From Actinacidiphila yeochonensis CN732 (lineage in GTDB: Bacteria; Actinomycetota; Actinomycetes; Streptomycetales; Streptomycetaceae): DNA of 64,000 nt. The notes beneath the pieces are model-generated. The model was not told the DNA's origin. It saw nothing but the letters and a program-made list of their open reading frames with translations, and made no database searches. A program made the position numbers and the translations under genes. The stretch lies in NCBI RefSeq assembly GCF_000745345.1, contig NZ_JQNR01000005.1, forward strand, positions 2,170,001 through 2,234,000, given 5' to 3'. Shown piece by piece: positions 53,295-62,816 of the stretch. Numbering within the stretch: position 1 is the first letter of the stretch; each line of letters starts with the position of its first letter.

Positions 53295-54161
53295 TCAGGA
53301 GGTGGCCGCCGAGCGGTACTTGCGCACCGCCAGCGACCGGAACACCAGGACGATCAGGACGGACCAGATCAGCGAGGCCCACACCGGGTGCTGCATCGGC
53401 CAGGCGCCGGCCTGGGAGACGCCCGGGTTGCCGAACAGCACCCGGCACGCCTGGACGGTCGCGCTGAACGGGTTCCAGTTCGCGACCGGTTGGAGCCACC
53501 CCGGCATGTTGGCGGAGTCCACGAAGGCGTTGGAGATGAACGTCACCGGGAAGAGCCAGATCAGCCCGCCCGAGGTGGCGGCCTCCGGGGTGCGCACCGA
53601 CAGGCCGATGAGCGCGCCGATCCAGGAGAAGGCGTAGCCGAGCAGGAGCAGCAGCGCGAAGCCGCCGAGCATCTTCGGGATGCCGTGGTGGACGCGCCAG
53701 CCGACCAGCACGCCGACGACGGCGAGCACGACGACGGTGAGCGCGGTCTGCACCAGGTCGGCCAGGGTACGGCCGGTGAGCACGGCACCGCGCGACATCG
53801 GCAGCGACCGGAAGCGGTCGATCAGGCCCTTGTGCATGTCGTCGGCGATGCCCGCGCCCGCGCCGGCGGTGGCGAAGGTGACCGTCTGCGCGAAGATGCC
53901 GGCCATGAGGAAGTTCCGGTAGTCGGTGGCGCTGAGCGACCCGCCGACGGCGACGGACCCGCCGAAGACGTAGCTGAACAGCACCACGAACATGATCGGC
54001 TGGATGAGGCCGAAGAGGACGACCTCGGGGATCCGCTTCATGCGGATCAGGTTCCGCCGCGCGACGACCAGGGAGTCGTGCGCGGAGCCCAGCAGGCCGC
54101 CGCGCGAGGTCGGCGCGAGGGTGGGGCGCGGGGTGCCGGGGGTCTGCGTGGTGGCGCTCAC
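53295..54161 (-). CDS. ABC-2 type permease (DrrB-like)
   Basis: This encodes 288 residues from GTG 54161. Six helices are predicted, with a cytoplasmic N terminus carrying SLVVARRNLIRMKRIPEVVL (elbow helix). The ABC-2 pattern continues with FGLIQPIMFVVLFSYVFGGS, MAGIFAQTVTFATAGAGAGI, DDMHKGLIDRFRSLPMSRGA and the late QPVANWNPFSATVQACR block, all typical of DrrB/NodJ exporters. The stop of the ATPase gene overlaps its start (GTGA), so the subunits are coupled. Substrate unknown. Confidence 0.9.
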   Translation of the reverse strand: MSATTQTPGTPRPTLAPTSRGGLLGSAHDSLVVARRNLIRMKRIPEVVLFGLIQPIMFVVLFSYVFGGSVAVGGSLSATDYRNFLMAGIFAQTVTFATAGAGAGIADDMHKGLIDRFRSLPMSRGAVLTGRTLADLVQTALTVVVLAVVGVLVGWRVHHGIPKMLGGFALLLLLGYAFSWIGALIGLSVRTPEAATSGGLIWLFPVTFISNAFVDSANMPGWLQPVANWNPFSATVQACRVLFGNPGVSQAGAWPMQHPVWASLIWSVLIVLVFRSLAVRKYRSAATS

Positions 54162-55261
54162 TTCGCGGCCTCCTCTGCGGCGGTGCCGGACTCGCCGGTT
54201 CGCGACCCGGTGGTGCCGGACTCGGTGGTGCCGGACTCGGTGGTGCCGGAGCCCGGGGTGTCGGACCCGGCGGAGCCGGACCCGGGGGTGGAACCGTCCT
54301 CGGACTCCTCGGCAGCCGCCTCCTCGGCGGCGTGGCCGGTCAGCGAGATGAACACGTCGTCCAGGGTCGGACGGCGCAGCCCGATGTCGTCGATCTCGAT
54401 GCCCCCGGAGTCGAGCTCGCGGATCACCTCGGCCAGCAGCTTCGCGCCGCCGGTGACGGGGACGGTGATCATGCGCGTGTGGGTGGTGACGGACGTTTCA
54501 CCCTTGCCGTGCCGGGCGAGGACCTGCCGGGCGTCCTCGATCCTGGCCGGGTCGTGGACGACCACCTCGACCCGCTCGCCGCCGGTGCGCGCCTTCAGCT
54601 CGTCCGAGGTGCCCCGGGCGATCACCGTGCCGTGGTCGATGACGCAGATGTCGTGCGCCAGGTGGTCGGCCTCCTCCAGGTACTGGGTCGTCAGCAGCAG
54701 CGTGGTGCCGCCGGCGACCAGCTCCTTGATGACCTCCCACAGCTGCTGGCGGTTGCGCGGGTCCAGGCCGGTGGTCGGCTCGTCCATGAACATCACCGGC
54801 GGGCTGACCACCAGGGCGGCGGCCAGGTCCAGCCGGCGGCGCATCCCGCCGGAGTAGGTCTTGGAGACGCGGTTGGCCGCGTCGGCGAGGTTGAACCGCT
54901 CCAGCAGCTCGTCCGCCCGGGCCCGCGCCTGCTTGGCGCCCAACTGGTAGAGCTGGGCGACCATCTGGAGGTTCTCCCGGCCGGTCAGGTACTCGTCGAC
55001 CGCGGCGAACTGGCCCGACAGGCCGATGTGGCGCCGTACCTCGTTCGGGTGCCGCACCACGTCGATACCCGCGACCACGGCCCTGCCGCTGTCGGGGCGC
55101 AGCAGGGTGGTCAGCACCCGCACCGCGGTGGTCTTGCCCGCACCGTTGGGGCCGAGCAGGCCGAGGACGGTGCCTTCCGGCACGTCGAGGTCCACTCCCC
55201 CCAGTGCCCTCACGTCGCCGAAGGTCTTGACCAGACCCTCCGCGTAGATTGCGCCCGGCAT
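54158..55261 (-). CDS. ABC transporter ATPase (DrrA-like) with repetitive C-terminal tail
   Basis: This encodes 367 residues from ATG 55261. Walker A GPNGAGKTT, DrrA-specific IGLSGQFAAVDEYLTGRENL, signature YSGGMRRRLDLAAAL, Walker B VMFMDEPTTGLDP and H-loop LLTTQYLEEADHL are present. A DrrA-type C-terminal domain follows (GIEIDDIGLRRPTLDDVF), as expected for the drug-exporter group. The last 50 residues are low-complexity with repeated SGTTESGTTESGTTGSRTGE. A perfect 18-bp palindrome lies 228 nt upstream. Together with the DrrB-like permease it forms a resistance-type exporter. Confidence 0.9.
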   Translation of the reverse strand: MPGAIYAEGLVKTFGDVRALGGVDLDVPEGTVLGLLGPNGAGKTTAVRVLTTLLRPDSGRAVVAGIDVVRHPNEVRRHIGLSGQFAAVDEYLTGRENLQMVAQLYQLGAKQARARADELLERFNLADAANRVSKTYSGGMRRRLDLAAALVVSPPVMFMDEPTTGLDPRNRQQLWEVIKELVAGGTTLLLTTQYLEEADHLAHDICVIDHGTVIARGTSDELKARTGGERVEVVVHDPARIEDARQVLARHGKGETSVTTHTRMITVPVTGGAKLLAEVIRELDSGGIEIDDIGLRRPTLDDVFISLTGHAAEEAAAEESEDGSTPGSGSAGSDTPGSGTTESGTTESGTTGSRTGESGTAAEEAAK

Positions 55262-55488
55262 GTCTCCTGGCTCCCGTCCCGTCTCGTCCGTGCTCCGTCG
55301 TGCTCTGCCGTGCTCCGCCGTCGCCTGTGGTCCGGATGGGCCGCGCTCCGGTCGGATACGCGGTACGTCCCCCCTACGACCGGAGCCGCGCCCGGAACTC
55401 ATCGGCGGCCCGGGGTACGGCTCGGCCGGCGTGCCCTCCTGGTGTCTCCGGGAGGTGCGCCGCTCGCGATGGAACGCGAGCATGGCAG
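55262..55488. other. leader region of the drrAB-like operon
   Basis: About 230 nt between the ATPase start and the palindrome contain no convincing gene; short open frames here have poor codon use. It probably holds the 5' untranslated leader of the ABC operon. Confidence 0.4.
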
Positions 55489-55506
55489 ACGCGATATATC
55501 GCGTCA
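55489..55506. promoter_or_regulatory. perfect 18-bp palindrome upstream of drrAB-like operon
   Basis: GACGCGATATATCGCGTC is fully self-complementary, with an AT-only centre (ATATAT) in very GC-rich DNA. The size and AT core fit a PadR- or TetR-type operator overlapping the promoter of the exporter operon. No regulator gene of either type is adjacent. Confidence 0.6.
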
Positions 55507-55598
55507 ACTCCTTTTGTATCTCTCTCTGTGCGGGGGTGTCGCGTGCGGGGGTGCCCGGCGCGTGCGGGGGTCCGCCCGAGTCGGCGGACGTGGGAACG

Positions 55599-55639
55599 CC
55601 GGAGCCCCGGCCGCCCTTGAGGGGCGACCGGGGCTCCGG
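55599..55639 (-). terminator. terminator hairpin after greA
   Basis: CCGGAGCCCCGGCCGCCC (55599-55616) pairs with 55621-55639 with one bulged/mismatched base around a TTGA loop. It lies 130 nt beyond the greA stop on the minus strand. Confidence 0.65.
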
Positions 55640-55768
55640 TACTGCCGGGTGCGCGGCGCGAAGACCGTGCGCACCGTGAGGGCCGCGCGCCAACCGCGGG
55701 AACGGGTCCGCACCGCGGGAACGGCTCCGAGCCGCGGAAGCGGGTGCGACCGCGGGAGGCGCGGGGGA

Positions 55769-56266
55769 TCAGCCCTGGTAGGGCTTGACGTCGAGGACCT
55801 TCACCTTGGCCGTCCGGCCGTTCGGCAGCTCGTACGTGGCGTCGTCACCGCGGCGCTTGCCCGCCACGCCCGAGCCGAGCGGGGACTGCGGCGAGTACGT
55901 CTCCAGGTCGCCGGCGACGCCCTCGCGGGAGCCGAGGAGGAACGTCATGGTGTCGTCGGGGTCGCCGTCGAAGGCGATCGTGACGACCATGCCGGGCGCC
56001 ACCACGCCCGTGTCCGCGGGGGCCTCGCCCACCTTCGCGGTCTCCAGGATCTGGTTGAGCTGGCGGATGCGGAGCTCAAGCTTGCCCTGGTCCTCGCGCG
56101 CGGCGTGGTAGCCGGCGTTCTCCTTGAGATCGCCTTCCTGGCGGGCTTCCTCGATCTTGGCGACGATCTCGGCGCGCGCCGGACCAGACAGGTGCTCCAG
56201 CTCGGCCCTGAGCTGGTCGTACGCCGCCTGGGTGAGCCAGGTGACGTTGTCGCTGGTCTGGGTCAC
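55769..56266 (-). CDS. greA: transcription elongation factor GreA
   Basis: This encodes 165 residues. The N-terminal antiparallel coiled coil carries VTWLTQAAYDQLRAELEHLS and the GreA signature AEIVAKIEEARQEGDLKENA followed by GYHAAREDQGKLE. The acidic hairpin tip (D-x-x-E in EGDLKENAGY) needed for stimulating RNA cleavage is intact. The C-terminal FKBP-like domain runs from VAPGMVVTIAFDGD to the end (TYSPQSPLGSGVAGKRRGDD). It rescues backtracked RNA polymerase. An upstream short hairpin CCGCCGT/ACGGCGG lies at 56333-56350. Confidence 0.93.
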   Translation of the reverse strand: MTQTSDNVTWLTQAAYDQLRAELEHLSGPARAEIVAKIEEARQEGDLKENAGYHAAREDQGKLELRIRQLNQILETAKVGEAPADTGVVAPGMVVTIAFDGDPDDTMTFLLGSREGVAGDLETYSPQSPLGSGVAGKRRGDDATYELPNGRTAKVKVLDVKPYQG

Positions 56267-56619
56267 AGGTGCTCCTCGTCGGTACTGTCGTGCCGTGTGC
56301 CTGTCCGGCGGACTTCCCGCGGACGGTGTGTGCCGCCGTTCGTACGGCGGGCAGGTCGTCCCGGCGGCCCCGGACAGGGCGCTGGCCCGGTGAACAAGTG
56401 CATTGCCACCCGCTGCCAGGACGAAACCACGAGCCTAACAATTCCTGGTCGCCGACGGGAACGAGTAAGGACCGGCGCGGCCTCCCCCGTCTCGCCCCCC
56501 GCGTTCCCGGCCGGGGCTCGGTCTGGGGCCGGCCTCCCGGCCGTCCGCGGTCGACTCCGGCCGCCCGGGGACGACTCCTGCCGCCCGGGGACGCCGTCAG
56601 CCCCGTGGGCCCGGGCCGG
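56267..56619. other. intergenic region between DUF4307 gene and greA
   Basis: A 7-bp hairpin (56333-56350, loop TCGT) lies 67 nt upstream of greA, and a less GC-rich patch (56395-56445) may hold its promoter. No gene was recognised. Confidence 0.4.
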
Positions 56620-57045
56620 TCAGCTCTTGGCGGTCTTGCAGCCGACGAGTTCGCCGGTGGTGCCGAGCGCGGTGGTACGGAGGGCGACGACCGTGTCGAC
56701 CTCCTTGGCGTGCTTCGTGATCCGCACATCCTTGCGGCCGACCTCGTCGTGGTCGGCGTCCTCCGAGCGCACCGTGCACACCGCGACCGCCCCGGCGTCC
56801 TTGTGGACCTCCAGGTGGATCTCCAGGGAGTGGTCCGAGACGGCCTTGAAGGCGACGACCTGAGCGCTCAGGCTGCTCTGCCGTACCGCGTGCCAGCCCC
56901 AGAGCACGACACCCACCGCGAGCAGCGCGCCCAGTACGATGGCGACGATCCGGAGCGTGCGGTCGGCACGGGCGTCGTCGTCGCGACCGCCCCCGTAGCG
57001 ACCCTCGGGAACGGTGGGCGCCGAGCCGGGCTGCACGGCCGTCAT
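56620..57045 (-). CDS. DUF4307 membrane protein
   Basis: This encodes 141 residues. A hydrophilic N terminus (GRYGGGRDDDARADRTLR) precedes one helix (about 31-52: IVAIVLGALLAVGVVLWGWH). An extracytoplasmic domain follows, with SLEIHLEVHKDAGAVAVCTV and two cysteines, ending GTTGELVGCKTAKS. This matches the actinobacterial DUF4307 pattern. The gene usually lies next to mca and greA in Streptomyces, and here it is divergent from mca. Function is unknown; the two conserved Cys might form a disulfide. Confidence 0.8.
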   Translation of the reverse strand: MTAVQPGSAPTVPEGRYGGGRDDDARADRTLRIVAIVLGALLAVGVVLWGWHAVRQSSLSAQVVAFKAVSDHSLEIHLEVHKDAGAVAVCTVRSEDADHDEVGRKDVRITKHAKEVDTVVALRTTALGTTGELVGCKTAKS

Positions 57046-57301
57046 GATCGTTCCTCCCTGGGGGGCCGGGGGTACCGCGGAATGAATCCCCCCCGTCTCC
57101 CGTCACTATAGGGAGGCACCCCCTCCCGCCCGGCGGGCGGGGGCCTTCCCCACGACCCGCGGCACGCGGGCCGGACCGCGGCGGGGCCGCGGAACCGGCC
57201 CGGCGCGCCGGGCCGACGGGGGCCGACGCGGGTCCGGCGCGGACCGGACGGGCCCGGCACAACCGAAGAACCACGAAGACGGAAACCCGAGGAAGCCTGC
57301 C

Positions 57302-58174
57302 TTGACAGAACAGCTTCGACTGATGGCGGTGCACGCCCACCCCGACGACGAGTCGAGCAAGGGCGCCGCCACCATGGCCAAGTACGTCTCCGAGGGCGTC
57401 GACGTCCTCGTGGCGACCTGCACCGGCGGCGAGCGCGGCTCGGTGCTCAACCCCAAGCTCCAGGGCGACCCCTACATCCAGGAGCACATCCACGAGGTGC
57501 GGGCCCGGGAGATGGACGAGGCCCGGCAGATCCTCGGCGTCCGGCAGTCGTGGCTCGGCTACGTCGACTCCGGGCTGCCCGAGGGCGACCCGCTGCCGCC
57601 GCTGCCCGAGGGCTGCTTCGCCCTGGAGGACGTGGAGAGCGCCACCGGCCGCCTGGTCGCCCTGATCCGCGAGTTCCGCCCGCACGTGATCACCACGTAC
57701 GACGAGAACGGCGGCTACCCGCACCCCGACCACATCATGACCCACAAGATCTCGGTGGCGGCCTACGAGGCGGCGGGGGACCCCGAGCGCTTCCCCGAGG
57801 CCGGCGAGCCGTGGACGCCGCTGAAGCTCTACTACAACCAGGGCTTCAACAAGGCGCGCACCCTCGCCCTGCACGAGGCGCTGCTCGCCCGGGGCCTGGA
57901 ATCCCCCTACGGCGACTGGATCAAGCGCTGGGAGGAGTACGACCGGCCCGAGCGCGACCTCACCACCCACGTGCCGTGCGCGGAGTTCTTCGAGATCCGG
58001 GACAAGGCGCTGCTCGCCCACGCCACCCAGATCGACCCGGACGGCGGCTGGTTCCGCGTCCCGATGGACCTCCAGCGCGAGGTCTGGCCGACCGAGGACT
58101 ACGAGCTCGCCAGCTCCCGGGTCGACGTCTCGCTGCCCGAGGACGACCTCTTCGCCGGCGTCCGCGAGGGCTGA
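57302..58174 (+). CDS. mca: mycothiol S-conjugate amidase
   Basis: This encodes 290 residues from a TTG at 57302 (VHAHPDDESSKGAATMAKYV begins at residue 10). LmbE/MshB-type metal ligands are visible: His/Asp in AHPDDES and His in GGYPHPDHIMTH. CTGGERGSVLNPKL and the C-terminal ETDP-like STRVDVSLPEDDLF region place it in Mca rather than MshB. It cleaves mycothiol conjugates of toxins to mercapturates for export, a detoxification route confined to actinobacteria. Confidence 0.92.
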   Translation: MTEQLRLMAVHAHPDDESSKGAATMAKYVSEGVDVLVATCTGGERGSVLNPKLQGDPYIQEHIHEVRAREMDEARQILGVRQSWLGYVDSGLPEGDPLPPLPEGCFALEDVESATGRLVALIREFRPHVITTYDENGGYPHPDHIMTHKISVAAYEAAGDPERFPEAGEPWTPLKLYYNQGFNKARTLALHEALLARGLESPYGDWIKRWEEYDRPERDLTTHVPCAEFFEIRDKALLAHATQIDPDGGWFRVPMDLQREVWPTEDYELASSRVDVSLPEDDLFAGVREG

Positions 58175-58350
58175 CGGACGCACCGCCCGGCCGGCGGCCC
58201 CAGCGCGCTGCCGGTTTCGCCGGCCGGCGGTCCCCCGCCGCCGCCGGGAGATCCCGGCGGAGGACGGAAACCGCTGGCCAGGCCGGTGCGCGGGGCGTTC
58301 GGGGCTCCGGACGGGGCCTGCGCGAAGGGCCCGTCGGGGACTGAGCGACA

Positions 58351-58668
58351 ATGGTGGGCGTGACTGACACGCACGCCCTCCACCACCTCGTCCCGCTCGC
58401 CCAGGAGCTGGATGAGAACAAGGTGACGCCGGGGCTCCTCGGATTCGTGGTGTTCGCGGTCATCGCCCTCGCGCTGTGGGCGCTGATGAAGAACATGGGC
58501 AAGCACATGAAGAAGATCGACTTCGACGAGGGGGAGGACCCGGCCCAGGCCGGCGCCGCCGCCCGCAAGGCCGGCGAGGCCGCGCCCCCGCCGCCCCCCG
58601 CCGCTGACGTTCGGATCCGGTTCCGGCGCGGTTCTGTCCGGTGCCTCCTGGCTCCGGCCCGGAGCTGA
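58351..58668 (+). CDS. small single-helix membrane protein
   Basis: This encodes up to 105 residues. The likely start is ATG 58351 or GTG 58360 (VTDTHALHHLVPLAQELDEN). One helix (about 29-46, LLGFVVFAVIALALWALM) is followed by a basic KNMGKHMKKIDFDEG segment, then Ala/Pro-rich sequence. The last 20 residues (RIRFRRGSVRCLLAPARS) look unlike the preceding part and may be read-through after a small indel. It resembles the small protein found after mca in Streptomyces. Function unknown. Confidence 0.65.
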   Translation: MVGVTDTHALHHLVPLAQELDENKVTPGLLGFVVFAVIALALWALMKNMGKHMKKIDFDEGEDPAQAGAAARKAGEAAPPPPPAADVRIRFRRGSVRCLLAPARS

Positions 58669-58917
58669 CCGCCTTCTGATCCGCGCCTGACCTGCTTCCG
58701 GTCTGCTGCCGGCCCGGTCCGATCGGATGATCAGCCCGCTCCCGGCTTGGTTTCAGCCCGGTCCGGCCCGGTTTCAGCCCGGTCCCGGCCTGGCCCCGGC
58801 CCGGCGCCCTCCCGCGCCGGGTCGTGATCGCGCGCACCCCGGCGCTGCCGGACGGGCCGCGGTCCGCACCCGCGGGGCCATCCCCCGGCTCAGCCCGGTA
58901 CCGGGGCCGCGCGGGCC

Positions 58918-61900
58918 TCACAGCGAGACCCCCAGCACCATGCGGGCGCCCCGCCCCGGGGTCATGCCCAGCCGCCACGCCTCCCACGGCGAGCCCGGCA
59001 CGATCGAGCCGCGGTCCAGCAGCGTCGCGTAGCCCTCCGCGTACTCGGTGAGGTCCGGGTCGCGCTGCGGGTACTCACCCGACAGCACCGTCCGCAGGTC
59101 CGCGCGGGCCTTCCCGGCGCCGTCCGGAGCGGCGGGGTCGGGCGGCAGCAGCGGCAGCACCGTGGCGCGCAGGAACACCGCCCAGTCCAGGCCGCGCCGG
59201 TCGCCGAGGCCGCCGAAGACCTCCACCGCCTCGTCCAGCAGCCGGTACGCCTCCAGCAGCCGGCCGTTGCCCGCGTCGATCACCGCCAGCTCCACGCACG
59301 ACCAGCCCTCGCCGTGCGGCACCCCGATCCGCCGGAAGTCCTGCCGGGCGTCCTGGAGGAGCTGCCGCGCGAAGCCGCTGTTGCGCAGGTTGCCGGTGCG
59401 GACCGCCCGCAGGTCCCGGGTGACCCGGGCCGAGTGGTGCCGGGCGCAGGCCAGCCCGTACTGGTCGCGCATCCGGGAAAACATGCTGCGGGCCCGCTCC
59501 AGCGCCCGCAGGCTGGCGTCGCCGTCGCCGCACTCCTCCAGCGCCTGCCCCAGGTGGTACAGCGTCCACGCCTCGCCGCGGGCGTCCTCGCTGGCGCGGT
59601 GGCGCTGCACCGCGGCGTCCAGGTCCCGGGCCGCCTCCCGCGCTTGCCCGCGCATCAGCCGGGCCCGCGCCTGCTCGGTCAGCGTCCACGCGGTACCGCG
59701 CGGGTCGCGGGCCAGCGCGTGCGCCCGCCCGGCCGCCCGCAGCTCGGCCTCGCCGTCGTCCACCCGGCCCACCGCCAGGTACACCTGGCCGAGTTGGAGG
59801 TGCGCCCACGCCTCGCCCTGCACGCTCTCGTTCGCCCGGTGCAGGTCGATCGAGGCGAGCAGCAGCTCCCGGGCCGGGCCGATCCGGCCCAGGTCGCGCA
59901 GGACCGCGGCCAGCGCGTGCAGGGTCCAGGCCCGGTCCTCCTCCAGGCCCGGCGCGCCCTGGATCTCCAGCGCCTCCCGCAGCTTCGCCTCCGCCTCCGG
60001 CAGGTTGCCCTGGTGGTGCAGGGTGATGCCCAGACTGTTGAGGGTGCGGGCCGCTCCGGACGGGTGCTGCGCCTCGAAGTAGAGGTCCACCACCGCGGTC
60101 AGTGTCGACTTGGAGCGGTCCAGCTCGCCCAGCTGCCGGGCCGCGATACCGGTACGCCACTGCACCGAGCGGACCAGCGGCGACGCGTCCCGGTCAGCCG
60201 CCTCCCGGCCGCCCGCCGACTGCGCCTGGGCCAGCTCGCTGATCTCGCCCAGCCGGTAGAGGTCGCCGCGCAGCAGGCAGTAGTCGCACAGCGCGCCCAG
60301 CAGCGCCTGCACGGCCGTCTGGTCGACGCCCTCGGTGTCGCGCAGCGCGGCGGTGATGAAGCTCGACTCCTCGTCCAGCCAGCGCAGCGCCTGTTCGAGG
60401 GAGGCGAAGCCGTGGTGCGCGAACCGGCCGGCCCGGGTCGAGGTCCGCCCCTCCACCAGCCGGATCACCGTGTCGGCGAGGTCGGCGTAGGAGCGGATCA
60501 GCCGCTCCTGGGCCGCGGCTCGCTCCGCCGGGTCCTCCTCGTCCAGCAGCCGCTCCCGGGCGAAGGCGCGCACCAGGTCGTGCGGCCGGTAGCGGCTGCC
60601 GCGCACGTGCTCCAGCAGGCCCGCCGCCGCCAGCTCGGCCAGCCGGCGGCCGGCCTCGTGCTCGTCGGTGCCGATCAGGGCCGCCGCGGCGGCCGCCCCG
60701 AAGCTGGCCCGGCCGGCCAGCGCCAGTCGGCGCAGCAGCTGCCGGCCCGGCTCCGGCTGGTCGTGGTAGCGCAGCGCCAGGACCCGGTCGACGGGGTCGC
60801 GCGGCCCGAAGACCTCGATGTCGGCGACCAGCCCGTTCGCACCCCCGTGGCCGGACAGGCCGGAGCCGGCGAGCCGCAGCGCGAACGGCAGCCCCGCGCA
60901 CAGCTCCCGCAGCCGGTCGGCCTGCTCCGGGCGCGGGGTGGCGGTGCCGGCCGCGTCGGCGGCCTCGCCCAGCAGCTCGAACGCGCCGTCCACGTCCAGC
61001 GGGCCGACCTCCAGCCGGTGCACCACCGCCCCCGGCACGTCCAGGTCGAAGGGCTCGCGCGCGGTGACCAGCACCAGGCTCTCCGAGCGGGCCGGTACGA
61101 GAGGGCGGACCCGCTCGGCGTCGACCGCGTCGTCCAGCACGATGACGACGGGCACGCCGGTCAGGTGCTGCTGGTACTGCTCGGCCAGCCGCCGCAGGTG
61201 CTGCTCCTGGTTCTGCCGCTCCCGGAAGAGCAACTGGTCGCGGGGGGCACCGAGCCGGTTGAGCAGGTGCAGCAGAGCGTCGCGGGCCGGCGTCGGCGCG
61301 GCGCCCGCGCCGCGCAGGTCCACCACGCAGGCGCCACGGAACTGGTCCCGCAACTGCCGGGCCGCGCGCACCGCCAGGCTGGTGCGGCCGCTGCCGGCCG
61401 CGCCGTGCAGCAGCACCACGGTCGGGCGCACCGCGGTGGAGGCCCGGGCCTGCTGCACCCACTGGGCGATCTGCGCCAGGTGGGCCCGGCGCCCGGCGAA
61501 CGGCCCTGCCGCCTCCGGGAGCTGCCCGAAGGACTGCTCCAGCATCGCGCGGGCGCGGGCCGCGGCGCTGCGGTCCCCGCCGGGGCCCGGCGCAGCGACA
61601 CGTGGGGCCGCGGCGCGCAGCCGGTGCGGGTAGGGGCGCCGGCGCGGGCGCCGAGGCGGGGTCCGGCACCGAGGACGCCGAGGGTGCCGAGGCGGGGTCC
61701 GGTGCCGAGGTCGCCGAGGGTGCGGAGGGTGCCGAGGGCTGCGGTGCGGGCTCGGCGGGCGCGGCCACGGGGCCGTCTTCCGGATCGGCCTCGCCCGGCG
61801 CTTCCGGGGGCACCGGTACGGGGTCCGGTGCCGGCACCCGTACGGTCTGCGCGGCGACGAACGGCCGTATCCCGCGCTCCTCGACGGCCGCGAGCCAGGC

Positions 61901-62323
61901 CGCCCTGGCGTCCAGGGCCGCCGCGGTCGGCTCCCCGGGATCGGCTCCCCGGCCGCGCCGCGATGCGGCGCCGAGGGCGGCGGCGCCCGTCGCGGCACCG
62001 GTCACCACGCCGGTCGCCAAGGCGGTCCCGGCCGACACACCCAGGCCCAGGTCGGCGCCGAAGGCGACGGCCGCGGCGACGGCCGCGGCCAGCCCCGGCA
62101 CGCCTGCCGGCCGGCCCGCACCGGCGGACCGGCCGTCGAGGGCGGCGCGGTAGACGGCGAACTCCGGTGCGGCCGGGCCGGTCAGCGCGTCCAGGCGCTG
62201 GCGGGCGCGGGCGAACAGGGCCCGGGCGTCCGTGCCCGAGGCGTGCTCCGCCACCACCCTGCGCAGCAGGCGCTCGACCTCCTCGCGATCGGATCCGCGT
62301 ACCGCGTTTGTTGCGTCCGCCAC
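58918..62323 (-). pseudogene. STAND (NB-ARC-like) NTPase with TPR-like repeats, split by a frameshift
   Basis: The N-terminal frame starts at ATG 62323 (MADATNAVRGSDREEVERLL) and includes a hydrophobic Ala/Gly-rich stretch (about residues 78-118) and a Pro/Ser/Ala linker. Near 61590-61625 coding shifts by one base into the frame that ends at 58918. That frame encodes FAGRRAHLAQIAQWVQQARA, P-loop VVLLHGAAGSGRTSLAVRAA (Arg-Thr in place of Lys-Thr), Walker B VVIVLDDAVD, VLVTAREPFD and a winged-helix region. About eight TPR-like helical repeats follow (GDLYRLGEISELAQ to DRRGLDWAVF). Together they give about 1,135 residues, the usual size of AfsR-like regulators lacking the SARP domain. The break may be real or an assembly error in a GC-rich run; the domain call is firm. 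Confidence 0.75.
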
Positions 62324-62517
62324 GTGTGCTCCCCTCCCACGACTGCTTCCGCGACTGTGTCCATGGGTGGAGACAACCCGCGGGGTCTATGGGGTTCCCG
62401 TACACGGGATGGCTCAATCCCCGTGCAGGGGGCAGGGCTTGAGCGTCCCTGGTCAGCCGGTCGTGAGCCGGTCGTGAGCCGGCCGGGCTCCGGTCGGGCT
62501 CGTCGGACGGCACCACA

Positions 62518-62553
62518 AGGACGTACGGCGGTCACCGGCACGCCGTACGTCCT
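62518..62553. terminator. 13-bp-arm hairpin between the STAND gene and the repeat element
   Basis: AGGACGTACGGCG (62518-62530) pairs perfectly with CGCCGTACGTCCT (62541-62553), loop of 10 nt. It is probably the terminator for the minus-strand YyaL-like gene to the right. The remaining sequence 62324-62517, upstream of the STAND start, shows no gene. Confidence 0.6.
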
Positions 62554-62660
62554 GTACCTGCTGCTGCACACCTCCGCTGAGCCAGGACCGGACCGGGTTC
62601 CGGGACACGCCGGACGCCGGCCGCGGCGCGCCCGGCTCGTGCCTCTCCCGGCTCGTGCCT

Positions 62661-62816
62661 CTCCGGCAGAGTGCGTCCCGCTCGCCGCCCTGGCACGGGC
62701 TTCGCGGCGTTGGCCGAAAGAGCCGCGTAGGCCCGCTACGAGGCTTTCCGGCCGCCTGGCGACGACCCGCGCCAGCACACCTCGCTACCGGGCAGAGCTC
62801 GCCGGTCGCGGCACTA
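62661..62816. repeat. full copy B of the dispersed intergenic repeat
   Basis: This is the partner of 16212-16368. It has the same head (CTCTCCGGCAGAGTG versus CTCTCGGCAGGGTTT), the same GTAG/CTAC-centred hairpin (62719-62747), and the same tail (CGCTACCGGGCAG at 62783). The final CTA (62814-62816) again forms the TAG stop of the minus-strand gene. The head motif GTGCCTCTCC is duplicated just outside (62641-62660). Confidence 0.75.
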
